Positions 51,518 through 61,493 of a stretch of 64,000 nt of DNA are shown piece by piece. This stretch comes from an uncultured Eubacterium sp. (GTDB lineage Bacteria; Bacillota; Clostridia; Oscillospirales; Acutalibacteraceae), in assembly GCF_934525195.1 (NCBI RefSeq), contig NZ_CAKSZA010000001.1:248001-312000 (forward strand), written 5' to 3'. Both the position numbers and the translations under genes were made by a program. The notes beneath the pieces are model-generated. The model saw nothing but the letters and a program-made list of their open reading frames with translations. It was not told the DNA's origin and made no database searches. Position 1 is the first letter of the stretch; each line of letters opens with the position of its first letter.

Positions 51518-52007
51518 TGGACTTCTCCTTTGGCTTTTTTATATCGCTGAAAGCATCAAAAAGCAAGTAGCCAATAAGCACAACCGCACCGCAGGTAACT
51601 GCACAATCGGCAATGTTGAAAACAGCAAAATCCACAAAGGTCGGCTCGATAAAATCAACAACATAGCCAAATCTTGCTCGGTCAATGAGATTTCCTATAC
51701 CGCCCGAAACGACAACACCAATGCTCCAATACAACCACAGGCTTTTGCATTTGTTTGAAAACAAATAATAAAAAGCACCGACGCACACGGCAAAAGTCAA
51801 GGCAACAAAAATCCACCTTGCACCGCTGAGCATTGAAAAAGCCATACCCGTGTTTTCGGCATATCTGAACTGCACAACACCGGGAATGAACTTTGCAACG
51901 CTTCCGTCAGCAAGCTTTAATGAAGCAAAATATTTAGTTATCTGGTCAAATGCAACGATAAGAACAATCATAATCGTGCAAGAAATATGTTTTTTAATAT
52001 GCTTCAT
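51510..52007 (-). CDS. lspA: Lipoprotein signal peptidase (signal peptidase II)
   Basis: 165 aa from ATG 52007. The open frame continues upstream to 52190, but that extension crosses a repeat hairpin and the end of ileS and has no family resemblance. Four transmembrane helices and the conserved blocks FDQITKYF, ENTGMAFSML, GGIGNLIDRARFGYVVDFI and FAVFNIADCAV, the last two holding the catalytic aspartates, are present. It cleaves prolipoprotein signals, for example of the PdaA-like protein in this window. Confidence 0.94.
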   Translation of the reverse strand: MKHIKKHISCTIMIVLIVAFDQITKYFASLKLADGSVAKFIPGVVQFRYAENTGMAFSMLSGARWIFVALTFAVCVGAFYYLFSNKCKSLWLYWSIGVVVSGGIGNLIDRARFGYVVDFIEPTFVDFAVFNIADCAVTCGAVVLIGYLLFDAFSDIKKPKEKSNG

Positions 52008-52050
52008 TATGAGCAAATCTCCATATTTTCTGTCTTTCGTCAAAACAAAG

Positions 52051-52076
52051 CGTTGACCTCCCTTTTGCAAGGGAGG
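52051..52076. repeat. CCTCCC/GGGAGG hairpin repeat between ileS and lspA
   Basis: GTTGACCTCCCTTTTGCAAGG with the perfect inverted repeat CCTCCCTT-TTGC-AAGGGAGG (52057-52076). It resembles the CCTCC...GGAGG part of the element at 39433-39485, including the preceding GTTG. Confidence 0.55.
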
Positions 52077-52093
52077 AACAACTGATTGATAAA

Positions 52094-54883
52094 TTATAAT
52101 TCTTTCATTGTTTGAGCACAGTGTGCACAAAGAGTCGGATGTTCTGCGTCCTGACCGACCGTGTCGGAGAACTTCCAGCAACGCTCGCACTTTTCACCGT
52201 CTGCCTTTGCGATTGTTACGGAAAGACCTGCAACCTCGCCCTTTACAGCGCCTTCGCCATCTGCAAGTTCAACAGCGGAAGTGATGAAGATTTCAGGCAA
52301 CGCCTTGATCTCTGCCTTGAGGAAGTCTGCAAGGTCGCCGTCAGCGTGAAGAATAACCTTTGCCTCAAGCGGCTTACCGATTACTTTTTCGTTACGGGCA
52401 AGTTCAAGAGCCTTTTGAACATCGGTTCTGATTTCGTGAATCTTATCCCACTTTGCGATGAAATTCTCATCAGCGTCAATATAGTTGCCCTGTGGAATGT
52501 CATTGAAGAGCGGTGACTCAACATTTCTTGAAGAATCGTGAGGCATAGCCTTCCAAATTTCATCACAAGTAAATGCAAGAATAGGAGTGAGAACAAGGCA
52601 AAGAGCGTCAAGAACCTTGTAGAGAACTGTTTGAGCAGCTCTTCTTGACTTTGACTGAGGAGCAGAAGTGTAAAGTCTGTCCTTAAGAACATCAAAGTAG
52701 AAGTTTGACATATCAACAACACAGAAGTTGTGAAGTGCGTGTGCTGTTGTGTGATATTCATATTCATTATAGCCCTGATGAGCTGTGTTGAGAACTTCGT
52801 CAAGTTTCATCAATGCGTACTTGTCAAGTTCTTCCAAATCCTCATTTGCAACCATATCGGTGTCAGGATTGAAGTCGTAAAGGTTACCAAGGCAATATCT
52901 TGCGGTGTTTCTAATCTTACGATAGTTATCGGAAATCTGCTTCAAGATTTCAGGGCTGATACGGATATCTGCGTGATAATCGGCAGAAGCAACCCACAAA
53001 CGGAGAATGTCTGCACCGTACTTATCGATAACCTCTTGCGGAGCAATACCATTGCCGAGTGACTTAGACATCTTTCTGCCCTCACCGTCTACTGTCCAGC
53101 CGTGAGTAATAATCTGCTTGTAAGGAGCACCGTTGCCGCCTGCAACAGATGTAAGAAGCGATGATTGGAACCAACCACGATATTGGTCTGCGCCCTCAAG
53201 ATAAACATCAGCAGGCCACTTGAGATAGCTTCTGTTCTTGCAAACTGCTGCGTGTGATGAACCCGAATCGAACCAAACATCCATGATGTCCTTTTCTTTT
53301 TCAAAGCCGTTAGCCTTGCCGCAGTGAGGGCACTTGAAGCCTTCAGGGAGGAAGTATTCTGCATCGTGAGCAAACCAAGCGTCTGAACCTTCTTCACCGA
53401 AAATGTCGGATACCTTGTTCATAATACCCTCATCGATGATTTCCTTGCCACAGTCTTTACAGTACATAACAGGGATAGGAACGCCCCATTTTCTCTGACG
53501 GGAAATACACCAATCGGCACGCTCAACAATCATAGACTGAAGTCTGTCCTTACCCCATTCAGGATACCATTTTACATCCTCTGCTGCCTTTACTGCTGCA
53601 TCCTTGAAGTCGTCAACCGAGCAGAACCATTGTGATGTTGCACGGAAGATAACAGGCTTGTGACATCTCCAGCAGTGTGGATATTGGTGCTTAATCTTTT
53701 TGAGTGCGAAAAGTGCACCGATTTTTTCAAGATGCTCTGCGATAGGCTTGTTTGCCTCGTCTGTTGTAAGACCTGCAAACTGACCTGCTTCTTCTGTAAG
53801 AACGCCCTTGTCGTTTACAGGAACAACGATAGGGATTTCCTTATACTTTTGGCAAACGATAAAGTCATCAACACCGTGACCCGGAGCTGTGTGTACGCAA
53901 CCTGTACCGCTTTCAAGAGTGACATGATCGCCGACAATAACAAGAGAAGTTCTGTCGATGAACGGATGAGCGGTTTTCATATATTCAAGCTCGTCACCAC
54001 GGATAATGCCAACTGTTTCATAATCTGTAATTCCTGCGTCAGCCATTGCGGCAGGTGCAAGGTCTGTTGCCATAACATAGTATTCGCCGTTTGCCTTGAG
54101 GAGGCTGTATTCATAGTTAGGGCCAACACAGATAGCAACGTTTGCAGGGAGAGTCCAAGTTGTTGTTGTCCAAATTACAAAATATGTTTTGTCAAGTTCT
54201 GCACCAAGAGCGGTGAGTTTGCCCATATCGTCTGTAACTTTGAACTTTACATAAATTGAATGACATGGATCTTCTGCGTATTCGATTTCTGCTTCTGCAA
54301 GAGCTGTGTTACAATCCGCACACCAATATACAGGCTTCAATCCCTTGTAGATGTAGCCCTTTGATGCCATAGAAGCAAACACCTTAATTTGCTCCTGCTC
54401 AAATTCCTTTTGAAGTGTGATATATGGGTTATCCCATTCGCCGATAACACCCATACGCTTAAAGCTTTCTCTCTGCAAATCAACATAGCTAAGTGCTGTT
54501 TCACGGCAGATTTTGCGAAGCTCAAGGTCTGTAATATTTGACTCGGCTGTGATGCCTGCCTTTTTGCGGGCAGCAAGTTCTGTCGGAAGACCGTGAGTGT
54601 CCCAACCCGGAACATATGGTGACTTAAAGCCGGTCATATTCTTATATCTAACAATGAAATCCTTGAGTGTCTTGTTGAGTGCGTGACCGATATGAATATC
54701 GCCGTTTGCATATGGAGGTCCGTCGTGAAGAACAAAGAGAGGCTTGCCGTCGTTGTGCTTCATCAATCTTCCGTACTGGTCGTTTTCATACCAATCCTTG
54801 AGAAACTCAGGCTCTCTCTGAGGGAGAGAAGCTCTCATAGGGAATTCGGTTTTTGGCAAATTAAGTGTTTTGTTATAGTCCAT
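52094..54883 (-). CDS. ileS: Isoleucyl-tRNA synthetase
   Basis: 929 aa. Class I synthetase with PYANGDIHIGHALNK (HIGH), editing domain (about 190-400, including TTTWTLPANVAI and GTGCVHTAPGHG), GRKMSKSLGN (KMSKS), anticodon-binding domain and the C-terminal zinc finger CERCWKFSD...CAHCAQTM, the bacterial mupirocin-sensitive-type architecture. It charges tRNA-Ile. ATG 54883 follows AAGGAG. No T-box is found upstream; it is 32 bases after divIVA, the order usual in Firmicutes (divIVA-ileS-lspA). Confidence 0.97.
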   Translation of the reverse strand: MDYNKTLNLPKTEFPMRASLPQREPEFLKDWYENDQYGRLMKHNDGKPLFVLHDGPPYANGDIHIGHALNKTLKDFIVRYKNMTGFKSPYVPGWDTHGLPTELAARKKAGITAESNITDLELRKICRETALSYVDLQRESFKRMGVIGEWDNPYITLQKEFEQEQIKVFASMASKGYIYKGLKPVYWCADCNTALAEAEIEYAEDPCHSIYVKFKVTDDMGKLTALGAELDKTYFVIWTTTTWTLPANVAICVGPNYEYSLLKANGEYYVMATDLAPAAMADAGITDYETVGIIRGDELEYMKTAHPFIDRTSLVIVGDHVTLESGTGCVHTAPGHGVDDFIVCQKYKEIPIVVPVNDKGVLTEEAGQFAGLTTDEANKPIAEHLEKIGALFALKKIKHQYPHCWRCHKPVIFRATSQWFCSVDDFKDAAVKAAEDVKWYPEWGKDRLQSMIVERADWCISRQRKWGVPIPVMYCKDCGKEIIDEGIMNKVSDIFGEEGSDAWFAHDAEYFLPEGFKCPHCGKANGFEKEKDIMDVWFDSGSSHAAVCKNRSYLKWPADVYLEGADQYRGWFQSSLLTSVAGGNGAPYKQIITHGWTVDGEGRKMSKSLGNGIAPQEVIDKYGADILRLWVASADYHADIRISPEILKQISDNYRKIRNTARYCLGNLYDFNPDTDMVANEDLEELDKYALMKLDEVLNTAHQGYNEYEYHTTAHALHNFCVVDMSNFYFDVLKDRLYTSAPQSKSRRAAQTVLYKVLDALCLVLTPILAFTCDEIWKAMPHDSSRNVESPLFNDIPQGNYIDADENFIAKWDKIHEIRTDVQKALELARNEKVIGKPLEAKVILHADGDLADFLKAEIKALPEIFITSAVELADGEGAVKGEVAGLSVTIAKADGEKCERCWKFSDTVGQDAEHPTLCAHCAQTMKEL

Positions 54884-54914
54884 TGGTTTTTACTCCTTAC
54901 AGTTTGTTATAGTA

Positions 54915-56177
54915 TTACTTCTTCTTTTTGAAAAAGCCCTTAAACTTTGGTTCGTCGTCCTCGTCCTCATCGTCCTCAGGCGGAATCAAAGATATTGTTT
55001 GTGATTTGTCGTTATGTACATCCTCACGATTTACATTGAAATAATTTTCAAAAGGAAGTTGGTCACCCTCGTCAAAAAGAGAATCGTCATTTTCCATATC
55101 AGCATCCTCGCTGATTTCAGGAACGGAAGACTTATCAATCGGTGTTATCTCATTTTGAGAAAAAGCCTCAACAGCTTCCATTGGGTCAAGCGTTTCTTCT
55201 TCATCCTCTTCAAAATCCTCATCATCAGTTGTGATAACAGGCGGTTCACTCGACTCATTTTCAATAATACTGTTTACAACTTCATCAATGTTGTTTTCCA
55301 ATTCTTCCTGCTCCGGTTTAACTTCTTCTTTTTCAACAGAAGCAGGAGTGCTAAAATCCGGTTTTTCAACTTTTACGTCGGAATCATCAAATTCCTTGTG
55401 TGGAATTTCAGGAATATTAATTTTCTCCGGAATTGCGCTTGAAAATTCCTTCACCTCGTCAACAAGGCTTGAAACGTCACCGTGAACATCCTCAACCTTT
55501 CTCTCGGCTGAATCGGTATCGGCTGAGCCTGTATCAAGTTTTGATGAATTGAGAACATCAAGTTGATCCGAATAAAGTTTTTTGAGATTTTCAACAAATG
55601 ATTTTGCATCATTTTTAATTGTAGAAATCAAGATTTCGTACGCTTCCTTTTCAGCCTTTGACTTGCTGATAAGGTCGGTTGAAATCGCCTTTGCCTGTTC
55701 AAGAATATCCTGAGCAACAACCTTTGAAGAATTGATTGCCTCATTTGCCTTTGTTTGAGCAGTTGTGATAATCTCGTTTGCTTCATTTGTCTTGTTATTA
55801 ATAAGGTTTGCCGAATAATCTCTCGCCTTTCTTACGATAGCCTCAGCCTCCGTGCTTGCAGTATCCATTTTCTGCTTAGCCTCTGCCTCGCTGTTTTCAA
55901 TAAGAAGTGCCGCAGCATCCTTTGAATCTTTTTTTATCTTGTCTGCCATTTTTTGAGCAGTCACAAGAGCAGTTTTGATAGCGTCCTCCTCAGAACGATA
56001 TTCCTCGATTTTGCTTGCCAAAACTTCAAGTTTGTGATAAAGTTCCTTGTTTTCGCGCTGATATGCCTCAATGGTGTTTGCAGCCTCGTTGAGAAGTTTG
56101 TCAACATCCTTTGTAACATATCCCGAAGCGGCAACAGCCAAATCGACATTTTTCAAATCCTTTGCACTAATCATCAC
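54915..56177 (-). CDS. divIVA: DivIVA-domain protein with a long acidic tail
   Basis: 420 aa, about twice the length of B. subtilis DivIVA. The N-terminal 60 residues carry the membrane-curvature-binding DivIVA domain (MISAKDLKNVDL, GYVTKDVDKLLNEAANTIEAY). A coiled coil rich in Ala, Lys, Glu runs to about 210. The final 200 residues are acidic and low complexity (DDEDFEEDEEE, PPEDDEDEDDEPKF) and end with a basic patch FKGFFKKKK. It marks negatively curved membrane at poles and division sites. It lies 11 bases after sepF. Either of two ATGs (56177, 56174) can start it. Confidence 0.9.
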   Translation of the reverse strand: MMISAKDLKNVDLAVAASGYVTKDVDKLLNEAANTIEAYQRENKELYHKLEVLASKIEEYRSEEDAIKTALVTAQKMADKIKKDSKDAAALLIENSEAEAKQKMDTASTEAEAIVRKARDYSANLINNKTNEANEIITTAQTKANEAINSSKVVAQDILEQAKAISTDLISKSKAEKEAYEILISTIKNDAKSFVENLKKLYSDQLDVLNSSKLDTGSADTDSAERKVEDVHGDVSSLVDEVKEFSSAIPEKINIPEIPHKEFDDSDVKVEKPDFSTPASVEKEEVKPEQEELENNIDEVVNSIIENESSEPPVITTDDEDFEEDEEETLDPMEAVEAFSQNEITPIDKSSVPEISEDADMENDDSLFDEGDQLPFENYFNVNREDVHNDKSQTISLIPPEDDEDEDDEPKFKGFFKKKK

Positions 56178-56188
56178 ATTGTACTCCT

Positions 56189-56671
56189 TTACATTGTAAA
56201 CATTCCGTTATTTTCAAGCTCATCAATCAGATCGCCCATAACGTCTACATTATAAGGTGTGATGATGTAGGTTGAATTTGCAACTCTTTTTATCTGACCG
56301 TTGTTTGCATAAGCAACGCCGGATAAGAAATCCAAAAGTCGTCTTGCAACCTCGCGGTTTGCACTTTCAAGATTGAGCACAACTGTTCTTCTTGCATTAA
56401 GGTTGTCTGCAATAGATGCAGCCTCTTCAAATCCCTCAGGTTTTACAAGTACAACCTGAAGCTGTGCGGTGGTGTGAATATTAACCACCTTGTCGCTCTT
56501 TGAGTGTCTTGACGAACGCTCCGGCTTTTCCTCTCGCTCATATGCAGGCGGTTCAATATCTCTTTCACGTCTGCGCGGAGGCTTTACGAATTCTGCACTT
56601 TCTTCTGCGTATTCGTCAAAATCGTCCTCTTCGTCAGTCATAATATCCTTTATTTTATCAAACAATCCCAT
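56189..56671 (-). CDS. sepF: Cell division protein SepF
   Basis: 160 aa. An N-terminal amphipathic helix (MGLFDKIKDIM) for membrane binding, an acidic/arginine-rich linker, and the SepF core (about 70-155: VVLVKPEGFEEAASIADNL, VVLNLESANREVARRLLDFLSGVAYA, IITPYNVDVMGD). SepF rings tether FtsZ and shape the septum. Position between the yggS-type gene and divIVA is the conserved ylm arrangement. Confidence 0.95.
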   Translation of the reverse strand: MGLFDKIKDIMTDEEDDFDEYAEESAEFVKPPRRRERDIEPPAYEREEKPERSSRHSKSDKVVNIHTTAQLQVVLVKPEGFEEAASIADNLNARRTVVLNLESANREVARRLLDFLSGVAYANNGQIKRVANSTYIITPYNVDVMGDLIDELENNGMFTM

Positions 56672-56689
56672 CTTTTCATCCCCTTGATT

Positions 56690-57415
56690 TTAAAAATATT
56701 TTCTCGCTCCGAAAATAGCAGAGCCAACTCTTACTATATTTGAACCCTCAAGTATAGCCGCCTCGTAATCGGCGCTCATACCCATAGAGAGAATTTGCAT
56801 TTCAACGCCGCTTATGTTCTTTTCCTGAAGTTCAACAAACTTGTCGTGCATTTTTGCAAAATACTTTCTTGCTTCAGTTTCGTCACAAATAGGCGGTATG
56901 GTCATAAGACCTTTAATTTTAATATTGTCAAGTTCGGTTATCTGACAAAGAAGTTCCTCAAGTTTCTCAATATCGCAACCGCTCTTTGACTCCTCCTTGC
57001 CAATGTTAACTTCAACAAGAACATTTGCAACAGAATTTGCTTTTTTAAACTCCTTGCTGATTTCCTTTGCAAGTTTAATTGAATCAACCGATTCAATCAT
57101 ATCGACTCTGCCTGCAATATACTTTACCTTATTAGTTTGCAAATGACCTATAATGTGTTTTTCCACACCGTCAAGGTGAAGTGTTTCAAGCTTTGAGCAG
57201 TATTCCTGAACACGATTTTCGCCAATCAAATCTGCACCCAAATCAAGCACAGGATTGATGTATTCAGGCTCAACTGTTTTTGTAACGCACATAAGTCTGA
57301 CATCATTTTCATTTCTGCCTGCTTTAACGGCAGTTTCCATAACATCATTTTTTATTCGCTTATAATTATCTATGCACGATTTTACGCGTTCTTCATCAAG
57401 TATAAACTTTTCCAT
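56690..57415 (-). CDS. YggS/YlmE-family PLP-binding protein
   Basis: 241 aa. Alanine-racemase-like barrel with the PLP lysine in LMCVTKTVEPEYI, then GENRVQEY, WHFIGHLQ-like EKHIIGHLQTNKVKYI and SMGMSADYEAAI. The family maintains pyridoxal phosphate homeostasis and is not known to catalyse a reaction. The start overlaps the end of the HlyD-like gene by 20 bases. It precedes sepF, as ylmE precedes ylmF in Bacillus. Confidence 0.93.
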   Translation of the reverse strand: MEKFILDEERVKSCIDNYKRIKNDVMETAVKAGRNENDVRLMCVTKTVEPEYINPVLDLGADLIGENRVQEYCSKLETLHLDGVEKHIIGHLQTNKVKYIAGRVDMIESVDSIKLAKEISKEFKKANSVANVLVEVNIGKEESKSGCDIEKLEELLCQITELDNIKIKGLMTIPPICDETEARKYFAKMHDKFVELQEKNISGVEMQILSMGMSADYEAAILEGSNIVRVGSAIFGARKYF

Positions 57416-58625
57416 CTTTTAAGTCCTTTCCTTGAGTAATAATTTTATCGTAAAGATGAATCGACTTTTCATTTGATTCATCATACTCTGCAAGAACATA
57501 ATCGTCGTCGCTGTAAATGACATTCACTTCTCTGAACTTAACCTGACTTGCAATGAGAACATAAACACCTTTTTTGCCGTCAACAACGTGAAGTGCCTCA
57601 CTTGGAACTTTAATTCCCTCATATGTGTTTCGTCTAATCTCAATTTCAGCCTTGCGAAGCTTTGCAATGTCGGCATCCATTTCATTTAGTTTAAGAACAA
57701 GCAACGTTTCTTTTTGACCAAGTGCAATTTCTGCACCGTTAACTATTTCAGCCTTAAATGCCTTGCTTGTGTCGTCCTTTAAAACTATATTTACATAATC
57801 GCCGTTTTCAAGATTTTTAACCGTATCGGCGCTGACAACAGTTTGAATATACCAAGTGTAGCTTGTGACAAGTTTTCCGATATTACTGCTTACATTTTGA
57901 GACTTATCAACCGCTTTCAATGCGGATTTAAACTCATCAACAGAAGTTTCCTCAACCTTGCTGTAATCAATCAAATTTTCATATCCATCCGTATAACTGC
58001 TGAATACGCCCGACTTATCGGTTTTGATATATCCGTCCGGTTTTGAATATGACTGATAGTTATTTCTTTGGTCTCGCAAGTTTTCGATAATTGACAACAA
58101 ATCAACATCCTCGCCGATGATAAGCTGGCGTCGAACAAGAACAGAATCCAAATTCTCTGCGGTGTCGCCTATTCGATTTTTTGCCAAACCGTCTGCATAA
58201 TTGATTACCTTTTGCTCAATGTCTGCATTGATGGTTTCAAGATCGGCAGACTGACCGACCGTTTGCGCTTCAAGAGTTTGATAATATTCAATCTGCTTTG
58301 AAAGCTCGGCATATTTGGAATAATTGGCAGCTGCCTTTGATGACGAAAACTGCATAGCAACATTGCCCTTTACATTGATTTTGTCGCCATCCTGAAAACA
58401 AGCAACGGTAACGCCTGACGGTGATTTTTCAACAACGCTTTCATCACGGACGAAAAGTGCCTCGCTGCTCACCTTGTCATACACTGTGCTTACGGTCGCG
58501 GTTTGCGTTTTAAGTTCGATATGAGTAACGCTGTAACACTGAATTGCAACAAACAAAACTATCAAAACAATAACAGAAATAATCAAGGCATTGCTTTTGT
58601 TTATATTATAGAATTGCTTTTTCAT
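57396..58625 (-). CDS. HlyD-like membrane-fusion-type protein
   Basis: 409 aa. A short basic N-terminus, one transmembrane helix (about 13-31), an extracytoplasmic region that opens with a biotinyl-lipoyl-like strand pair (SSEALFVRDESVVEKSPSGVTVACFQDGDKINV), a helical hairpin (about 100-200) and a C-terminal beta-barrel ending with VPSEALHVVDGKKGVYVLIAS, the layout of HlyD/RND adaptors. No ABC or RND partner is encoded beside it. It lies between miaA and the yggS-type gene in the division-gene group, so a wall or division-site role is possible; that is inference. Confidence 0.8.
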   Translation of the reverse strand: MKKQFYNINKSNALIISVIVLIVLFVAIQCYSVTHIELKTQTATVSTVYDKVSSEALFVRDESVVEKSPSGVTVACFQDGDKINVKGNVAMQFSSSKAAANYSKYAELSKQIEYYQTLEAQTVGQSADLETINADIEQKVINYADGLAKNRIGDTAENLDSVLVRRQLIIGEDVDLLSIIENLRDQRNNYQSYSKPDGYIKTDKSGVFSSYTDGYENLIDYSKVEETSVDEFKSALKAVDKSQNVSSNIGKLVTSYTWYIQTVVSADTVKNLENGDYVNIVLKDDTSKAFKAEIVNGAEIALGQKETLLVLKLNEMDADIAKLRKAEIEIRRNTYEGIKVPSEALHVVDGKKGVYVLIASQVKFREVNVIYSDDDYVLAEYDESNEKSIHLYDKIITQGKDLKDGKVYT

Positions 58626-58641
58626 ACCGAACTCCTTTCCT

Positions 58642-59559
58642 TTATTTCAAATGATTCTTGGCAAGGTCAACAGCTTTTTCCACAAGCTCATCCCTGCTCA
58701 TCTCATCGGCATATAGCCAATTTATATTTTCATTTCGTCTAAACCACGTCAACTGTCTTTTGGCATAGCGACGGGTTTCTCTTTTTAATCTCTCGACTGC
58801 CTCGGCAAGATCTATGTTGCCGTCAATATACGGCTGAAGTTCCTTATGACCGATTGCCTGACGTGCGGTTAATCCCTGTTTGCCAAGCATTTGCCTAGCC
58901 TCATTTTCAAGTCCCGCATCAAGCATCAAATCAACACGCTTGTTTATTCTGTCGTAAAGTTTTTGTCTGTCCCGATAACCGATGCCGATATACAAAGCAT
59001 CATACGGACTGTCGATAAGCATTGAATTTTCGTTTTGCTCGGTTTTCGACGTTCCCGACATACAAAGTTCCAGTGCTCTGATCACACGCTTGCGATTGTT
59101 CGGATGAATGCCCTGTGCCGATTTTGGGTCAAGTTCCAAAAGTTTTTCAAAAAGTTCATCATTGCTTTTTTCAGCAAGTTCATTTCTTATTTCGTAATTT
59201 GAGCCGACCTCGGAAAAGCTGATGTTTTTCACAAGGCTGTCAACAAAAAGTCCTGTACCTCCCGCAACAATCGGGACTCTGCCCCTTGCAGTGATTTCGT
59301 CAATCAGCACCTTTGCACGCTCAACAAAATCCGCAACCGAAAAGGTTTGGTCTGTGTCGAGAAATTCGACAAGATGATGCGTCACACCGTCCTGCTCCTC
59401 TTTGGTGGCAACTGCGGTTGCAATAGGCATATTCTTGTACACCTGCATTGAATCGGCAGAAATGATTTCGCCGTCAACCGCCTTTGCAAGCTTCACCGCC
59501 AAATCGGTTTTGCCCGAAGCGGTTGCACCGACAACACAAATTATCTTTGTTTTTTCCAT
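58642..59559 (-). CDS. miaA: tRNA dimethylallyltransferase
   Basis: 305 aa. Adds the isopentenyl group to A37 of tRNAs reading UNN codons. P-loop GATASGKTDLAVKLA, catalytic region EIISADSMQVYKNM, VAGGTGLFVDSLV and RDRQKLYDRINKRVDLML, and C-terminal TRRYAKRQLTWFRRN. It starts on the last base of the mutL stop codon (TAATG), so the two are translationally coupled, a frequent mutL-miaA order. Confidence 0.96.
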   Translation of the reverse strand: MEKTKIICVVGATASGKTDLAVKLAKAVDGEIISADSMQVYKNMPIATAVATKEEQDGVTHHLVEFLDTDQTFSVADFVERAKVLIDEITARGRVPIVAGGTGLFVDSLVKNISFSEVGSNYEIRNELAEKSNDELFEKLLELDPKSAQGIHPNNRKRVIRALELCMSGTSKTEQNENSMLIDSPYDALYIGIGYRDRQKLYDRINKRVDLMLDAGLENEARQMLGKQGLTARQAIGHKELQPYIDGNIDLAEAVERLKRETRRYAKRQLTWFRRNENINWLYADEMSRDELVEKAVDLAKNHLK

Positions 59560-61466
59560 TACTGTATCCTGCCGAACTGTTTTTCTATGTCGTATTTTGA
59601 CAGCTTAATCATAACGGGTCTGCCGTGAGGACAATATCTGATGTTTGGATTTGCAAGCAATTTCTTGACAAACAGTTCCATCTCATACGGTGAAGTCCTG
59701 TCCCCTGCTTTGACAGCCGCCCTGCACGATGTCGAATGGAATATCCAATCCATCTGTTCGGGTGTTATATCTGTTTTGCCGTCAAGGAGTTTTGCCGCAG
59801 TTTCCTCAACCAATCCGCTGACATCCTCGCCGTCCAAAATTGACGGACATTCACGAACCAAAACTGTTGAATTGCCAAAATCCTCAATTGCAAATCCGCA
59901 TTTTGAATACAAATCAAGATTTGAAAGAACAGCGTTGTATTCCTCTCTTGAAAGTCTTACCGCAACGGGTGACAACAAAACCTGCGATACAATTTCGGTT
60001 GAAGCCTTGAGCGCTTCAAAATTCATTCGTTCATGTGCGGCGTGCTTGTCTATCATATAGCAATCGCCGTCCATTTCGATGATGATATATGTTTTAAAAA
60101 TCTCGCCGACAAGTCTGAAGTCAGGCACTTCTGCGCTTTCAGCTTTTTCCTGCTTTGGCAAAGGCTTCGGCTGTTCCTGTGTTTCAGGCTCGTTGTTTGC
60201 CTGCTGCACTTCTGTTTTGGCAGGCTGAGTGAATTTGCTCAAATCGAGTTTTGAAGTTGTGGTTGATTCCTCAACATAATTCTGTGCTTCCTCGCTTTTC
60301 GGCGATTTGTCACGAACGATATCGGGAGCTGCAACCCTCCAAAAATCATCAGGATTACTCTCCTGCTTAAACTGCATTTGCGTCGGCGTTTCTTCCTTTG
60401 GCTTAAAGAAATCAATTTTGCCATTGACAGTTGTTTGTGTAGGTCGAGGTGCTGAAAAATGTGCTTCCTTTGGAGTGTCGAGCATTTCAATAGCGTTTTT
60501 CACTCCGTAATACACAAGTTCAAACACCGGCTTTTCGTTGGCAAATCTAACCTCGATTTTTGCCGGGTGAACATTAACATCAACGAATGACGAATTGCAT
60601 TCAATGTTGAGCACACAGCCGGGAAATCTGCCAACCATAATAGAATTGCGATAAGCCTGTTCGAGTGCCGCCATAGCGGTTTGCGATTTTACAAGTCGGG
60701 AATTGATGAAGAAAAACTGCATTCCACGACTTTTGCGTGACATTGACGGCTTTGTGACAAAACCGCTCACACGCATATTGTTAATCTCGTAATCAACAGG
60801 AATGAGCGAATTTGCAAATTCTCTGCCGAACACGGAATAAATTGTGCTTTTTAAATCTCCGTTGCCCGAAGTGACAAGTGTTTGCTTGCCGTCACGAATA
60901 AACCTAAACGAAATTTCGGGATGGCTGACGGCAATTCGCTCAACCACGCCTGCAACCGCATTAGCCTCGGTGACATCCTTTTTTAAGAACTTCATTCTCG
61001 CCGGAGTGTTGAAAAAAATATCCGCAACAACAATCGTTGTGCCCACAGGACAGCCGGCATCCGAAAAATCAAGTTCCTGACCGCCTGCAATTTCATACCT
61101 TGTGCCGATTTCCTCATCAGGTGTTCTGGTGAGGAGTTGAACCTTGGCAACGGCAGAAATCGAAGCCATTGCTTCCCCTCTGAAACCAAGTGTTCCGATT
61201 TTGTCCAAATCGTCGCTGACCTTAATCTTGGAGGTTGCGTGAGAGATAAAAACTTTTTTTACCTCGCTTCGTGCAATACCACAGCCGTCATCGGTTATAC
61301 GGATATAAGTTGAACCGCCGTTTTTGATTTCGACAGTAATATTTTTTGCACCTGCGTCAACGGAATTTTCAATCATTTCCTTAACGACTGAGGACGGACG
61401 CTCAACAACCTCGCCTGCTGCAATAAGCTGATATACTTCCTTTGGCAATATATTAATTTGAGGCAT
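59559..61466 (-). CDS. mutL: DNA mismatch repair protein MutL
   Basis: 635 aa. GHKL ATPase domain with ENSVDAGAKNI, DDGCGIARSEV and TLGFRGEAMASI, a transducer domain to about 335, a Pro/Gln-rich linker (about 340-450) and a C-terminal dimerisation domain with DKHAAHERMNFE, corresponding to the metal-binding endonuclease motif of MutL from bacteria without MutH, plus CPHGRP and the terminal FGR motif. It links MutS recognition to strand nicking. It lies 27 bases after mutS. Confidence 0.95.
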   Translation of the reverse strand: MPQINILPKEVYQLIAAGEVVERPSSVVKEMIENSVDAGAKNITVEIKNGGSTYIRITDDGCGIARSEVKKVFISHATSKIKVSDDLDKIGTLGFRGEAMASISAVAKVQLLTRTPDEEIGTRYEIAGGQELDFSDAGCPVGTTIVVADIFFNTPARMKFLKKDVTEANAVAGVVERIAVSHPEISFRFIRDGKQTLVTSGNGDLKSTIYSVFGREFANSLIPVDYEINNMRVSGFVTKPSMSRKSRGMQFFFINSRLVKSQTAMAALEQAYRNSIMVGRFPGCVLNIECNSSFVDVNVHPAKIEVRFANEKPVFELVYYGVKNAIEMLDTPKEAHFSAPRPTQTTVNGKIDFFKPKEETPTQMQFKQESNPDDFWRVAAPDIVRDKSPKSEEAQNYVEESTTTSKLDLSKFTQPAKTEVQQANNEPETQEQPKPLPKQEKAESAEVPDFRLVGEIFKTYIIIEMDGDCYMIDKHAAHERMNFEALKASTEIVSQVLLSPVAVRLSREEYNAVLSNLDLYSKCGFAIEDFGNSTVLVRECPSILDGEDVSGLVEETAAKLLDGKTDITPEQMDWIFHSTSCRAAVKAGDRTSPYEMELFVKKLLANPNIRYCPHGRPVMIKLSKYDIEKQFGRIQ

Positions 61467-61493
61467 TTCGTCACATCCTTTCGGTACAATATT

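Noticed and set aside
52008..52190. In-frame N-terminal extension of lspA (61 codons)
   Set aside because: It crosses a repeat hairpin and overlaps ileS, is not hydrophobic and has no LspA similarity; ATG 52007 gives the standard 165-residue protein.
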